Shown: positions 1 to 10,830 of the stretch, one piece after another
How positions within the stretch are numbered: the stretch's first letter is position 1
Layout of the letters: every line of letters starts with the position of its first letter
Source of the DNA: Melieria omissa
Lineage: Eukaryota > Arthropoda > Insecta > Diptera > Ulidiidae
Direction: 5' to 3'
Assembly (NCBI GenBank): GCA_963971225.1
Contig: OZ020267.1
Span: forward strand, 51,779,993 to 51,843,992
DNA: 64,000 nt
Program-made: the position numbers and the translations under genes
Notes under the pieces: model-generated
What the model was told of the DNA's origin: nothing
Seen by the model: the letters and a program-made list of their open reading frames with translations, nothing else
Database searches by the model: none

Positions 1-644
1 TGTACGTCGTAACAGTTCAAATTTCAGGGACCCTTATACGTATAAGCTTCTATTCTCTGCCTTTGTAAGGTCTAGGCTTGAATATGCGGCTCTTATCTGG
101 AATCCGTTTTATGCAGTTCACACAAATCGCCTTGAAAGTGTTCAGAAAAAGTTTCTAAAGTTTGCGTTATTTTCACTTAACTTTCAAGAACCTATTCCTT
201 CATATAAATCACGTTGTTTGCTTGTTGATCTGAAATCTTTAGAAAATAGGCGCATCATTAATTCTCTAATGTTTGTCTATGATATCATTTGTGGTAACAT
301 CGATTGCCCTGATTTGTTAAGCCTGATTAGCTTTTTTGTTCCAATCAGAACTACTCGCTTAAATAAGATATTTTTTATAAAAAACTATAGAACAAACTAT
401 GCTTTAAATCAACCTCTTGTTAGGTCGCTCATTGAATTTAATAAATTAGCGTCTTTCAGTGATATTGATTTTTGTATTTCAAAAGAAAAGTTTAAAGAAC
501 TTGTTTCTAAGTTTTATTCTTAACCAAATTGCCTTTTTTATTTTTAAGTGTTAATTAATTTTTAGTTTCTAGCCTGTAGATTTTGTATCATTTGGCTTAA
601 ATAAATAAATAAATAAATTTCGATTTTTAAATAAATAAATAAAT
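1..644 (+). mobile_element. 3' end of a non-LTR retrotransposon (Jockey/CR1-like LINE)
   Basis: The window opens inside a LINE. An open frame from base 2 to the stop at 521-523 encodes the thumb and C-terminal part of a reverse transcriptase. After the stop comes a short AT-rich 3' UTR, then a TAAA microsatellite tail at about 598-644, interrupted once near 617-629. No RNase H domain follows, which fits the Jockey or CR1 groups better than the I group. The 5' part lies outside the window, so its length and activity cannot be judged. Confidence 0.8.
2..523 (+). CDS. LINE reverse transcriptase, C-terminal fragment (5' part outside the window)
   Basis: The frame is open from the window edge, so the start is missing. 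It reads SAFVRSRLEYAALIWNPFY at about 54-110, then LESVQKKFLKFAL, SYKSRCLLVDLKSLENRR and a tail ending in KELVSKFYS. The order 'LVRSxLEYA..WNP', 'IExVQxxFxRF', 'Y..R...L.L.SLE.RR' is the standard thumb region of Jockey and CR1-type reverse transcriptases. The catalytic YxDD box would lie upstream, outside the window. No frameshift or stop is visible in the 173 codons. This is a mobile-element protein, not a host gene. Confidence 0.8.
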   Translation, partial: VRRNSSNFRDPYTYKLLFSAFVRSRLEYAALIWNPFYAVHTNRLESVQKKFLKFALFSLNFQEPIPSYKSRCLLVDLKSLENRRIINSLMFVYDIICGNIDCPDLLSLISFFVPIRTTRLNKIFFIKNYRTNYALNQPLVRSLIEFNKLASFSDIDFCISKEKFKELVSKFYS

Positions 645-708
645 ATTCGGTGAATAGCGAATGCTGCAGTGCTCGTATTCGGGGAGAAGCGAATACTGCA
701 GTGCTCGT
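645..708. repeat. Two tandem copies of a 32-bp unit
   Basis: The units at 645-676 and 677-708 both begin ATTCGG and end in CTGCAGTGCTCGT, with about four differences. A third partial copy begins at 709. Similar ACTCGTATTC and CGAATA motifs recur to about 1170, where the sequence GCAGGGCTCTAGTAGG resembles an hAT-type terminus. The whole stretch may be a decayed transposon, but I cannot pair the two ends convincingly. Confidence 0.5.
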
Positions 709-3700
709 ATTCGGTAATCGAGAACTTTGAGAATTATTCGAAGATCAACAGTTTCATCGAATATTTTTATGCGCAGTATGTCAATTTTCCATGTGTATAC
801 GTGTGGTGTGCTTGAAGTGGCTTATTAGTTAATACGCAAAATGGAAGTTATTGAAGAAAGTAGCATAACAAATACATAAATATTAATATACAACATAAAT
901 ATTTCTAAATAATCTTAGGAATAATAAAAAGAGTATATTCGGATATTCAAGCAGTTTGTCCAATTATTCGAATGCTTTTGTCCTCGTTTTCCCGCTTCGA
1001 GCGAATATGAATAAATAGTGTACGTCTACTCGTTTCTGTTCGGAGCTTACTCGTACTCGAAGAGAGCTGTACTCGTATTCACTCGGACTGGTCCGCAGAG
1101 ATGAAGTGAAGTATTCTATTCAAAAGCATTTGAATGTTTTCGAATAGCAAAAATGCATACTCGTGCAGGGCTCTAGTAGGCACCATCGTTAGTTAACTCT
1201 TGTTAGTACCCTTATCGCAGATTGAAGCTCAAAAGAGTATATTAAACCTTCAGTAAGTCACTTCATAAAATCTCCCAAGTAGATCACAAAGAAGAGGTTG
1301 TTTAGAAATGACTGCCTTCTTTCTCATCCGATATTTCGTTTCCTTTAATTTTGGTATTTCTAGGAACTCAACAGAAAAAGACTTTGGGACACTCAATGGA
1401 TCAGTGAATCTGACATTTCTTTAGTTGTGTCATTCTACGAATAAGTCAAACTCTTGCAAGGGTCTAGCTACTTCTTCAATATGCAAAAAATGCGGAAGAC
1501 GGAATGACTGTTTTATCTAAGATATCTACAGTAATAACCAGCACCAGTTCCACCTTTAATCAATTTAGAAATTAATGCCAGCATTGTTTCTTATCAGACC
1601 CGCCAACAAATCTTTCCAGACTCTAATCAGACTAACGCTAATATTCACTGCCACCAGATTAGCTTTAATTGCCGAAAACTTGTTCCAATAAAGTTTCATG
1701 TTCTGTTACAACGTAACACTGTGTTGCCGGATGCTAAGTGTGAAAAATTGCGATAATTGTAGCGCCACAAAACGCCAACACACAGCACCGGCCCCAGTCA
1801 GGCAGCCAAATACCATGCAACACTAAGTGCTCGTACAGATTTCTATAACAGTCCTCTGTTCCCACCCCCCCAAAACCGCTACAGCAGCATCGTAACTTCC
1901 GTGCAACGCCCGCAGCGTCGCCCACGCGGAGCATTCGCATTCGCCAGCAACGCAAAAGCCGCAGCAGCGCGAGCCCCGCTTTTGCCTCAGGATTCGAACA
2001 ATACAAATAAGCAGAACAACATTGGTGAGGCAGCGCCTCTTTCGCTGCCGCAAATCTCGATTTAAAGCGAATTAAGTATGCTGAAATTTGGGGGGGGAAA
2101 TTCTTAAATACTGCAGAGCTTTGAAAGGTTTCACCCGCTTCCGTTTAAAAATAGCACGTTTCTTATTTTGACTTGTGTTGGACAGTCGAGTGGCAGCAAT
2201 GAGAAATTATGACGGGGAAATTCCGAAAATGAGAATTCCATGAACCGTGGAATATTGAAAAATTCATTTATGCGGCGCGGCGCATCATCGGCAACACGAG
2301 AAAACGAGTGTTGCTAAAAATAGCCAAATATGCGCACAACAGCGCAAAACACAACAAATAAACAACATTTTTTTTTAACTGTTCAAATGAATAACAACAA
2401 CACGTGCAGTACCTGTGGCAACAGCATAAAAGACCAACATTTGAATTATGCTTTATGAGTCCCAGGGAACACGTAAGCCTTCAGGCCAAGCGGCAATGTG
2501 GTCGGACCAAACTCCTATTTATTTGCCTGCCCCCACACACACACACACACTCACTCACGACCACCCAGACTCACCTTGAATGCGTATAAACATCTGCATG
2601 CATGTTTGTATGTATTTATGTTTGTGCGAACGTATGTATGTGGCATGCAGCTGTCTGCTTATGGCGTTCGTAGATAAATGTTTTCCCTGTTGAGTTGAGT
2701 TCAACTGCTGCGACTTTGGCAGGCGAAAGGTTGTAGGGACGAACAAGTGGTTAAGTGAAATGTGGCATGTTTGTGTCGTGCGCACGTATTGGATTATGTC
2801 ACTGCGCCCGCAGCTGCCGCGGCCGTTAATCGTGTTACGCACCGCGCGATTAAGCCGCCAACGTTCATGTAACAACGTTCTTGGATTCTTGGCAGCCGCG
2901 AAATAATGCGGTTGCGACGCCAGCATAATTAGTTCTGTGGAAAGCCAAACAGCGTCATTGAAGCATCAGTATTTGTAATGCAAAGTTAAGTTTGATAAGA
3001 AATGATTTCCAAAACCGTTATTAGCTTTTTACTGTTATTTAGTGTTTATTTTTTTGTTGGGATTATCTGATTCATAACACTAGAAAGACCGAGAATTTTC
3101 CATGTCAAAAAAGACTGAATATCATATCCGCTGATATCTCGAAATGTATACATCAGATTTGGCTAATTTTTCAAAAAAATTATTGTTAGAAAAATATAAA
3201 ATTTACCACGATAAAAAAATAAAAGTCACCAAAGCCAAAGTTGATAGAAATACTAAAGAAAATACAGATATTTAAAAATGATAAACCGTCAAAATGACTG
3301 CAATAGTCTTTCTAGTAATAATGTTATTTGGCGCTGACTTATATAGAGCTTTTTATTATTTATTTAAAATTTTTTAATTTTACCATTTTCATAAAAATAA
3401 GATGAGTTGAAATAAACTCCAAGTACACAAATTCTGAGGTATGTAATGAAACACAATACCTGACACATGTCCGCCTGGGCTCTTCTTACGAACAGTCATC
3501 TTTTTGTTGGCATTTTGCCAGTAACAGTTTTAATCAAATCTTTAAGACCTGAATCGCTGCTCGTAGTACAAACTTTACAACAACTTTACAACATCTGCTT
3601 CGAAAATCTCGGGGTTCTAGTCAAAGAGACAATTCTAGTTTACTAGGTTCTGTGAGAAGCTTAGACTGGTTCAATTAGTGAGCGGTTTTATTGTAATGGC

Positions 3701-3865
3701 TTAGTGGGCCGCCACAGCTACTCACCTATCTTCCTACCAACCTACCTACCTACCTCAGAATCCCATATCTTTTCATGGGTCCCGAACCAATCGGTGCAAG
3801 TCATGACGGGTCTCTCAGTGTGAACTTTTGATAAGTTGCCCGTTTATAAGAACCTATTGTAATTA
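709..3865. other. Intergenic DNA without a supported gene
   Basis: No open frame here looks like a known protein. It holds GC-rich patches at about 1860-2060 and 2790-2930, a CA microsatellite at about 2533-2551, and one copy of a dispersed repeat at 3429-3520. The GC-rich patches could be untranslated exons or regulatory DNA of TkR86C, whose 5' exons are not identified, but nothing in the sequence proves it. Confidence 0.5.
3429..3520 (+). repeat. Dispersed repeat, copy A (paired with 5695-5790)
   Basis: This stretch aligns with 5695-5790: both run TCTGAGGT, a short gap, ACAATA.CTGACA, a CGTCCGCCT-like core (here TGTCCGCCT), CTTCTTAC.AAC and CTTTTTGTTG-like sequence in the same order. The two copies differ at many positions, so the insertions are old. 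The parent family was not recognised. Confidence 0.5.
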
Positions 3866-4198
3866 CAGTGCACTCGCGAAAACGTGAACACTCGATTACG
3901 TGAACACTCGATTGCGTGAACACTTGTTTTCCTATTGAATACTCTAAAACGTGAACAATACTTGAAGGGTCTAAAACGTGAACACCCTGTTTTGTATCTT
4001 TTTCGCAAACATTTTATCGCCCACAACCTTAAATGTGTATACACTCGTCCCTTTTTAACTTTTTGTTATACAATTTAATTCAATTATCTTTTTTATAAGT
4101 AGTGTTACACAAAAAAAAACATATTTTTCAAACTTGAACAATCTCGTAAACGTGAACAGCCTCGGTTTTTATTAGTTCACGTTTTCGCGAGTGCACTG
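3866..4198. mobile_element. pogo/Tigger-like MITE, 333 bp, TA target duplication
   Basis: Perfect terminal inverted repeats begin CAGTGCACTCGCGAAAACGT at 3866 and end with its complement at 4198, flanked on both sides by TA (3864-3865 and 4199-4200). CAGT termini and a TA duplication are typical of the pogo branch of Tc1/mariner. Inside the left end the motif ACGTGAACACTCGATT recurs two to three times, as expected of subterminal transposase-binding repeats. No transposase is encoded, so the element is non-autonomous. Confidence 0.75.
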
Positions 4199-6136
4199 TA
4201 TATTGTTTTCTGTATAACACAGATCAAGTACTCAGTAAATAGAGAATAGTTGCGTCCCACTTTTCTGTTCTATATCTTTAGCAGATGTCGTTAGCTAGGG
4301 GATTACATATTGAGCTTGGATCTGGCGTGGCGTTTAGATCTGGTACAAAGTATAAAGTATATCTCTATAATCTATCCTGAGCAGACCTCTTTTGAAATTT
4401 ATCGGACTTATTTTTTTTAAATAAAATCACAATATCAAATATTGTCTCCGAAGCAATCGATTTCCTGCTGAAACGCAACATATATTATTATGTAATTTTT
4501 AATATATATTCCCAATGTGAACTTGTGAAGAATGATGAAGAATGATCTAATACACAAGAAAGCCCAATTTCTTTACATAGTCAGCTTAGATTGTAAGCTT
4601 TGGAATGAATTAAATTACATAAATATTTAAAGTTTTATTTTGAAGTCACCTGATGTATTTCCTTGTGAGCTCATTGATGTAAGCACATTTTACATTTCGC
4701 TTAAAAAATATCAAATTGGTGAGCTAATTGGTCTCAAGTCGCCGCAAAGCAGCACCGGTGCGGTCAATCTTTCATACATACTCAACTTGTGTGCTCGCAC
4801 AACTCTCGCGTTCGTCAAGTGTCAACAATGACCGTCTGGCTTCGGCACTTGACCAACCGTTGGTCAGTGGTTTTTCATTTGCTTATTGTTTGTGTTTATT
4901 GGTCTAGCATGGTTACTTTATTATAGAGCTACACATCATGTGGCTGTGTGTGTGTGTGAGTTTGCAATTTTGAACGTAAATATGTAGTTAGAGCACAGCT
5001 TTACGGCTCTGGAGAACTTCGGTTGTTTTCGGTCACCCACCGCTCACGCCACTGATCACTGTGAATCCTCCCATCACTAAGCTCTGCCAAATAAGAACAG
5101 TATTTATGTAGCTGCACGCACCCGCATCCGCACCCTCGGCCAATGTACGCAAATGTTAGGTTAGTAAAGCAGACGGAATGACGGCACCAGCTGCTTCTAC
5201 GCTTCGACTTGGTCAAATATCTTAACATTGTTTACAGCGCATTTCAACAGCTTCCAAGTTTTTCAGCGTCAGAGCGATTTGGGCAATTGATGGCCAGACG
5301 CAATTTAAATATTCATAGGACACAGCCGATTGCCGTAGAAATTTCCGCAAGGGTGAGAGTTTATTAAATTGCTCATGGCTTAGTGAACCCTAAACAAACA
5401 GCACAATAACAATAACAAACAACAGTCGACCCCTCGTTCATCAGCAGTCGGCGGTGCATTTGTGCGTCTGTGTCGGTCTGTGTAGAAACTTGGGCACATT
5501 TATTGTGCACTGAGTCGGTGGTCGACTATGACGAGAAGAGTTGTGTGTCTGCTTCCACAGTTGACAACTGAAGTGTTGCCGAATACGGCAATCAAATTGA
5601 AAAAATTTTTAATGATTCCAAGAAGTGTTCAAACTACCCCAACACAAAGCGAAGTAAGTATGTACAGGGTTTTTCAAACAGAGTGTAAAATAAAAACTCT
5701 GAGGTTAGTGATCGAAAACAATATCTGACAATCGTCCGCCTCAGCACTTCTTACAAACGTCAAATCATTCTTTTGTTGAAATTGGCACAAACCATTAAAT
5801 CACAAGCTGGGTGACAGGTGGTCCATTTCACATTTATGCAAAGCATTTTTATTATTTCAATGCATTGTGATTTTTCACAAGTTTTATTCGATTCTCTAAA
5901 ATTGTAGTAAATATATATTCAACATTGAAGGCTCTTTTGCTGTCTCAATCAATCAAAATGTAATGTTGTATAAATAAGTAAATTGAAAAAGACGATGAAT
6001 TCCACTTCTGTGCCGGAGCAAAGTACTTTTTATATTAATAATAAGTTATAGCAATAAGTTATGACACCCATCTCTGCTGTCTCATTGCCAAGGTAAACTC
6101 TATTATGTAAAGGTCACACCCGCTCAAACAAATATA
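4199..6136. other. Intergenic DNA, no supported gene
   Basis: AT-rich sequence with short chance reading frames only. A somewhat GC-richer interval at about 5000-5520 has a strong-looking splice donor (GAA followed by GTAAGT at 5654) but no coding frame that joins TkR86C. The second copy of the dispersed repeat is at 5695-5790. Confidence 0.5.
5695..5790 (+). repeat. Dispersed repeat, copy B (paired with 3429-3520)
   Basis: Diverged second copy of the repeat at 3429-3520, in the same orientation about 2.3 kb away. Upstream, at 5664, TACAGGGTTTTTCAAACAG resembles termini of Tc1/mariner-type elements, but a matching right end was not found. Confidence 0.45.
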
Positions 6137-6907
6137 GGGTGTCCCAACAGAAACTAGCATTCTAAATTGGCTGAAAAATAATGAACGCACGGGTATTTTT
6201 CCAAGCAGGATTTTTTATCAGAAAGGTACATCTATGCCGTTATGTATGAAATACAATTTCATTCATGTTACTGCCATTGCTGGCGTTACAGTACGTCATT
6301 CTTTCGACCCAATTTGTTCACTACATTTTGTAATGTGTGTTTTAGTACCAATTTTGAATAAGTACGAAATAAACACTTAAACACATTTTCAGTTTTGGCT
6401 TAATTCTGGCGTTCAGGTTAATATCTGAGCTTTGATGTATTCAGAGACCTATCGTAGAATTTTATGGCGAATATTTTCGTGGTACATTTTATCCTTAAAA
6501 GGTCCTGTTTTACAGGATATTTTTGGCATTTTAGAAAAGAAGGGTCAAATTGACCCATACAAATAGGAGTTACAGGGTTAAAATGCTCCACAAAAATGTT
6601 CTTCGTAGTATTTTACATCAAATTGCTGAACACATCATATACCTAAAATGTGAGGTTACATGGTTTTCGTATGCCGATTCACCATAAGAATGCGCAAAAA
6701 GGGGAAAACTTTGACTCCCCCTAAAAAAAATGCAGACGTAAACTTTCAAAACGCCGATACACGTATATTTTTTGTTGGTCCCCTCTACCATAATCCGTTG
6801 TCAGAACCTTGTTATTTTAAAAAAAGGTTGATTTTGTTGTGCACTGCAAAGTCGATTTACTCGCTTGCTCAAAATGCAACCAACACCAACCAACAGATTG
6901 GACACCC
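6137..6907. mobile_element. Non-autonomous TIR element, about 770 bp, TA-flanked
   Basis: The left end GGGTGTCCCAACAG at 6137 and the right end, whose complement reads GGGTGTCCAATCTG, form a short imperfect inverted repeat, each preceded by TA (6135-6136 and 6908-6909). The inside has no transposase-like frame; the only sizeable frame (6660-6914) resembles nothing I know. TA duplication and GGGTGT termini suggest the Tc1/mariner/IS630 superfamily, but the family is not recognised. Confidence 0.5.
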
Positions 6908-8173
6908 TATATAAATCTCTCTGCGAATAGTTCAAGGTGACTATGCAATAATATGCACATTTCAAACATCCCTACACAAACACAAAAAACAAAGCAACAT
7001 CAACAAGTAATTGAAACATTTCGGTTGTGGGAAGTAATTTTAATCAAAGGATGGCGCTCAATGAACAGAGCACATAGTGTGGGTCGAGATTTGACGAGCA
7101 ACCGTCTAGTAGTTGCTACGCGTTGACTATCTCGCCAATGTGAAGTGTGCTATCGTAACCAATGGAAAATATTCGCAGGAAATATTCTGCAAATGAAAAG
7201 GCGTCAGCGATATAACTCGTGGAAACAACATATGGAAGTAATGTATATATGGCAAGTGCGTCACCAGAAGCTTGTACGCTTAATCCTCTTGGATTTATTT
7301 TAAGAAAACAATTAAAAAAAGAATTGATGTCGTGTCGTGTTTTCTGCAAAAATAAAAACAAAGGAAATTACGAAGTGTGCACTGTTGTGGCCCAAGATTA
7401 CTTTTACGTTCAGTAGGCCGCCCACGTAGCCGATTTCGCAATTCCTTGCAACACACAACAACGTCGCATCGTTCTTGTATCAACAAAAGTCTGAATTAGA
7501 CTTTGCGATTGATTTCAGTGATTTCAGGAAATTTCAAATGCTGACACGTGTTTGCTGCCGCTGCTTGATTTCATTCACGATTGCGTCACAACTGCCCGAA
7601 ATCTTTTGAGAAGATTTTGTATGATTATTTGCCCAAACCAGGGTTGTACGAACCTTGGCAATGGTCTAGAAAAGCCAACTGATTCTAAGATATTTCTTTG
7701 GGTGTTATGCAGTACATATATAAAATGTTGCTATAGTTATTGTTGTGTTATTCTTACTGCTCTGCTGTCGAATTAGTTGCCATAACATTGTCATTGCCGC
7801 CATTTCCCCCTTTTATGCCATATCGCCAAACACCACATGATGCGTGCCAAGTTCAGTTTAAAAACCGCCATAAGCTGACATGTGAAATAATCAGACAATC
7901 ATTGTTTTATTTGTAATGTTTAATAATAAGCGAACAATTGAGTGGAAAGCATCGCATCATAAACGCTTCGTCTACATGTTTTGATATGCGTTGACATACA
8001 GAGCACACACACATACATACAGTAGAAATTTGAAAAATACACATTCACATTCGCTTTTTACCAAAATCGATATCCGATATCGAAATCCGAAACCGAGATT
8101 TTTTTACTAGAAAACATTTTCGATAAACAATTGTTGTGTGAAATAAAAAAAAAACAACAACAAAAATAATATA
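6908..8173. other. Intergenic DNA, no supported gene
   Basis: AT-rich DNA between two TIR elements. Several overlapping short frames at 7116-7486 on both strands have no recognisable product. I see no RNA gene. Confidence 0.5.
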
Positions 8174-8765
8174 GGGTGTTTTTTTTTAGAGGTATAGAAC
8201 TTCGAATTGAAATAAAACACAAGAAAATCGTTTTAATGTCCATCAATTTGGCTTTATTGGAAAGATAATTTTATGCCATTAATGTTTAAATATGATTTCG
8301 GGCATGTGGCCGCCGCGGCTGGCTCGAATAAAGCCAATTCTACAGGTCCAATTTTCAGTTGATGGACAAAGCTCCAATTGCTGTGCACGGTGGCGAATCG
8401 ATTCATTCGGGTCCTCTTCAACATTTTGCTCTACAGCGGCAATTGTTTCTTCGGTGCGCACTGTTCGACGTCTCTGCGGATGCGTATTATCACATAGAGT
8501 AAACGTAGTGCGAAAACGACCCATGGTTAACCGAATTAATTGCTCTGATGGACGATTATGTCGGTAAACTTGCGGTAAACTTTGCGAACTGAACCATTAT
8601 TTTCGAAATAAATTTGCACGATTTGCAAGCGTTGTTCTTTTGTCAACCTGTTCATGATGAAATGGCAAACCAAACTGAACATAAATGACATTAGAGTTGC
8701 CAGATTTGACCACAAAATGCCAGTTTTATCTCTATTCAAAAAACAAACCTCTAAAAAAAACACCC
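8174..8765 (-). mobile_element. Internally deleted IS630/Tc1-type element, 592 bp
   Basis: Inverted termini GGGTGTTTTTTTTTAGAGGT (8174) and its near-complement ending at 8765 are flanked by TA at 8172-8173 and 8766-8767. Read on the minus strand, the element holds the beginning of a transposase (MNRLTKEQRLQIVQIYFENN, then a helix-turn-helix region) and the very end (RASRGGHMPEIIFKH) with the catalytic core missing. It therefore cannot move by itself but retains both ends. Confidence 0.7.
8279..8655 (-). pseudogene. Transposase remnant: N-terminal DNA-binding part joined to C-terminal tail
   Basis: From ATG at 8655 the minus strand reads MNRLTKEQRLQIVQIYFENN and SVRKVYRKF, then changes frame near 8570, where the sequence AAGTTTACCG is present twice in tandem. 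After the shift the frame continues RPSEQLIRLTMGRFRTTFTL, the block TEETIAAVEQNVEEDPNESI, RHRAQQLELCPST, and then directly GFIRASRGGHMPEIIFKH and the stop. In intact relatives, as I remember them, about 200 residues with the DDE catalytic core separate the SPST-type helix-turn-helix from the GGHxPxIIF tail. The second ATG at 8524 gives an uninterrupted 81-residue frame covering the second helix-turn-helix and the tail. Confidence 0.65.
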
Positions 8766-8876
8766 TATACAATTGATTCAAAAACGATAAACTGTTGAAA
8801 AACACACCCGTTAGTATTGATGTAGTTATTGCAGCTATTGCAGTGTGCAGATATGTGAATTCTTCCACAATTTTAA

Positions 8877-9432
8877 CCCGGCGTGAGTGAGGTCGCATAT
8901 GTCATACCCGAGAAGTTTTTAAACGCAGATTATATAATGTTACTGTTGCTATGCGAGTCCTGCTGTTTCAGTAGCAAGTTCACAAGTTTAGTGTTGCGCC
9001 GGCGGCGACGGTAGATACACGGGCGTACACGTGGCTGGGGTACGTCACACCCGACCTCACTTTCCCCCCACCCACTTTTCAGTTCCTTTTTTATTTATAA
9101 CAATAAAAAGACACTATTGTTATGTTGATTTACCAAAGAAGTTGAATTTTTGTTGGATTTTTATGCGAAAAGAAGTTAACTACCTAACTTGTATTTTTTC
9201 AAAGAAAATTTAGATACTTTGTAATTTCAATAAAACAATAACTTTTTGTACTTAATGCTGGTATTTTATTTACTAATCTTGTTGAATGAATACTATTATT
9301 AATACATCTCAAGCATAAATGCTAATTACACAATCATAGTATCAAAAATTGAATATCAAAATTTCAATCTCAACCAAATCTCATACCTGCCTCATAGCTG
9401 GTGTAACAATTTCTCACCTCACTCACGCCGGG
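8877..9432. mobile_element. Possible piggyBac-like MITE bounded by 17-bp inverted repeats
   Basis: CCCGGCGTGAGTGAGGT at 8877-8893 is exactly complementary to 9416-9432. TTAA precedes the left repeat (8873-8876), as for piggyBac elements, but CTGA rather than TTAA follows the right one. The inside is AT-rich and non-coding. The inverted repeat is certain; the family assignment is weak. Confidence 0.4.
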
Positions 9433-10628
9433 CTGAGGGAGCAACTGTCGGCTGAAAGTTGATACCCATCCCCGAGTCGCTTGATCGCAATGGTTGTTAA
9501 ACATATAAACTCTTGACCACATCAAAATGTTTTTGTTTTCTGTTAAACAGTGAAAATGAGTTCTATTCTTTACTTAAAACTTTGACATTGCTTTTATTAT
9601 TTAATTCAATGGTAATTCAAGGCCTCCTTGCAATGCCACCTTGCAATGTCCCCTTGCAATGCCATTTAAAGTTGTTTATATTTTGCGTGTTTAATTTGTC
9701 AACAATTTTTTTAGTTTCAAGTGCCTACACTTTTTGTAAGCAAATTCAAAGCCAGCCAAATTTAAGGACAATACGTGGCAGTATCTGCAAACGCCACATT
9801 GTGCTCCTGTCGAGTGAAAGTGCTAAGCGACACCAGCTACAATGTTCACATTTTACAGCTTTTAAGTGCTGTTCATAAAACGTTTTATTTGTCGCCTCAT
9901 ACTCACACTTGATGTAAAAATAAGAAATGATGGCGACATGTTTACGATCCAAAAAGGGTTTATCATCGGAGAGAAGGAGAGTAGAGTTGTCATAAACCTG
10001 TCGTAAGACAAAGACGCCATTCGTCAAAGAAAAAACCACATAAGAAATAACTTTAACAAACTCGTAGTATGTTAAAAATGGTTAAATATTTAAAAAACTC
10101 ATGGCATGAACAGTTTGAAACCGTATTTTTTATAATGTATACTTAACATAAAGACAAAAATAGATTTTAATAGATAGACATTACTTTTCAATTTGTTCCT
10201 GCAGGTATACAAACTATACTGAAAGTCTAACTACATTAGATATATATTTGTTTTTAAAGAACCTTGCAAATTTCACTAAGGTAGGTAGGTAGGTTGTTGT
10301 TGTAGTGGCTGCCTCTGTATGAGACACACTTAGGCATCTACGTGTATATGGGCCCATTGTGATACCACAAATTTCATCCGTTTCAAATGTGTATGCAGCA
10401 CTGTTTTTTCAATATGTATTGCAACACACATCTCAAACGGATGGGGGAAGTTTTACAGTTTACAGTTTTACGCCGAATTCGAGCTTCAGGTTTTTTTTTT
10501 GCGATTTCCTTTCACACTTGGAGGTTTTGCCGTCGCCTGCCAAAAACGCACCTGTGCGATTGTTGTAATTCTCATCTGAAAATGACGAGTGTTTGATCAG
10601 CCCGAGGTAGGTCTCTGGTATGAGAAGT
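9433..10628. other. Intergenic DNA with small repeats
   Basis: No supported gene. Three tandem 13-bp units (CCTTGCAATGCCA type) lie at 9626-9664 and a GTAG microsatellite at about 10280-10295, next to TTGTTGTTGTAGTGGC. A similar CTAC tract occurs in the opposite orientation at about 3733-3755. Confidence 0.5.
9626..9664. repeat. Three tandem 13-bp units
   Basis: CCTTGCAATGCCA, CCTTGCAATGTCC and CCTTGCAATGCCA in a row. Confidence 0.85.
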
Positions 10629-10830
10629 AGGGTGATCAAACCGGTTTTTAAAACCGAGTTTCACCGGTTTTTTCGGCGTTGTGACCTACGGTTTTTTTAA
10701 TCTTAATTTTTTGAGTACCGAATAGTTTTCTTGGTCGCAGAACCCGGTTTTTTCTTTATTTCTGTGCAATTAACGTTTACAAGTTATAACAGATATGGCA
10801 ACGAAAATTGGAATGACTGATTTTTTTATA

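Noticed and set aside
1734..2053. Two overlapping minus-strand frames in a GC-rich patch
   Set aside because: Cys/Arg-rich low-complexity translation with no recognisable domain; typical of chance frames in GC-rich DNA.
5528..5728. Frame ending at a strong donor (GAA then GTAAGT at 5654), considered as the missing first exon of TkR86C
   Set aside because: The reading frame with an ATG ends in the wrong phase for the acceptor at 15338, and the frame with the right phase has a stop and no ATG upstream.
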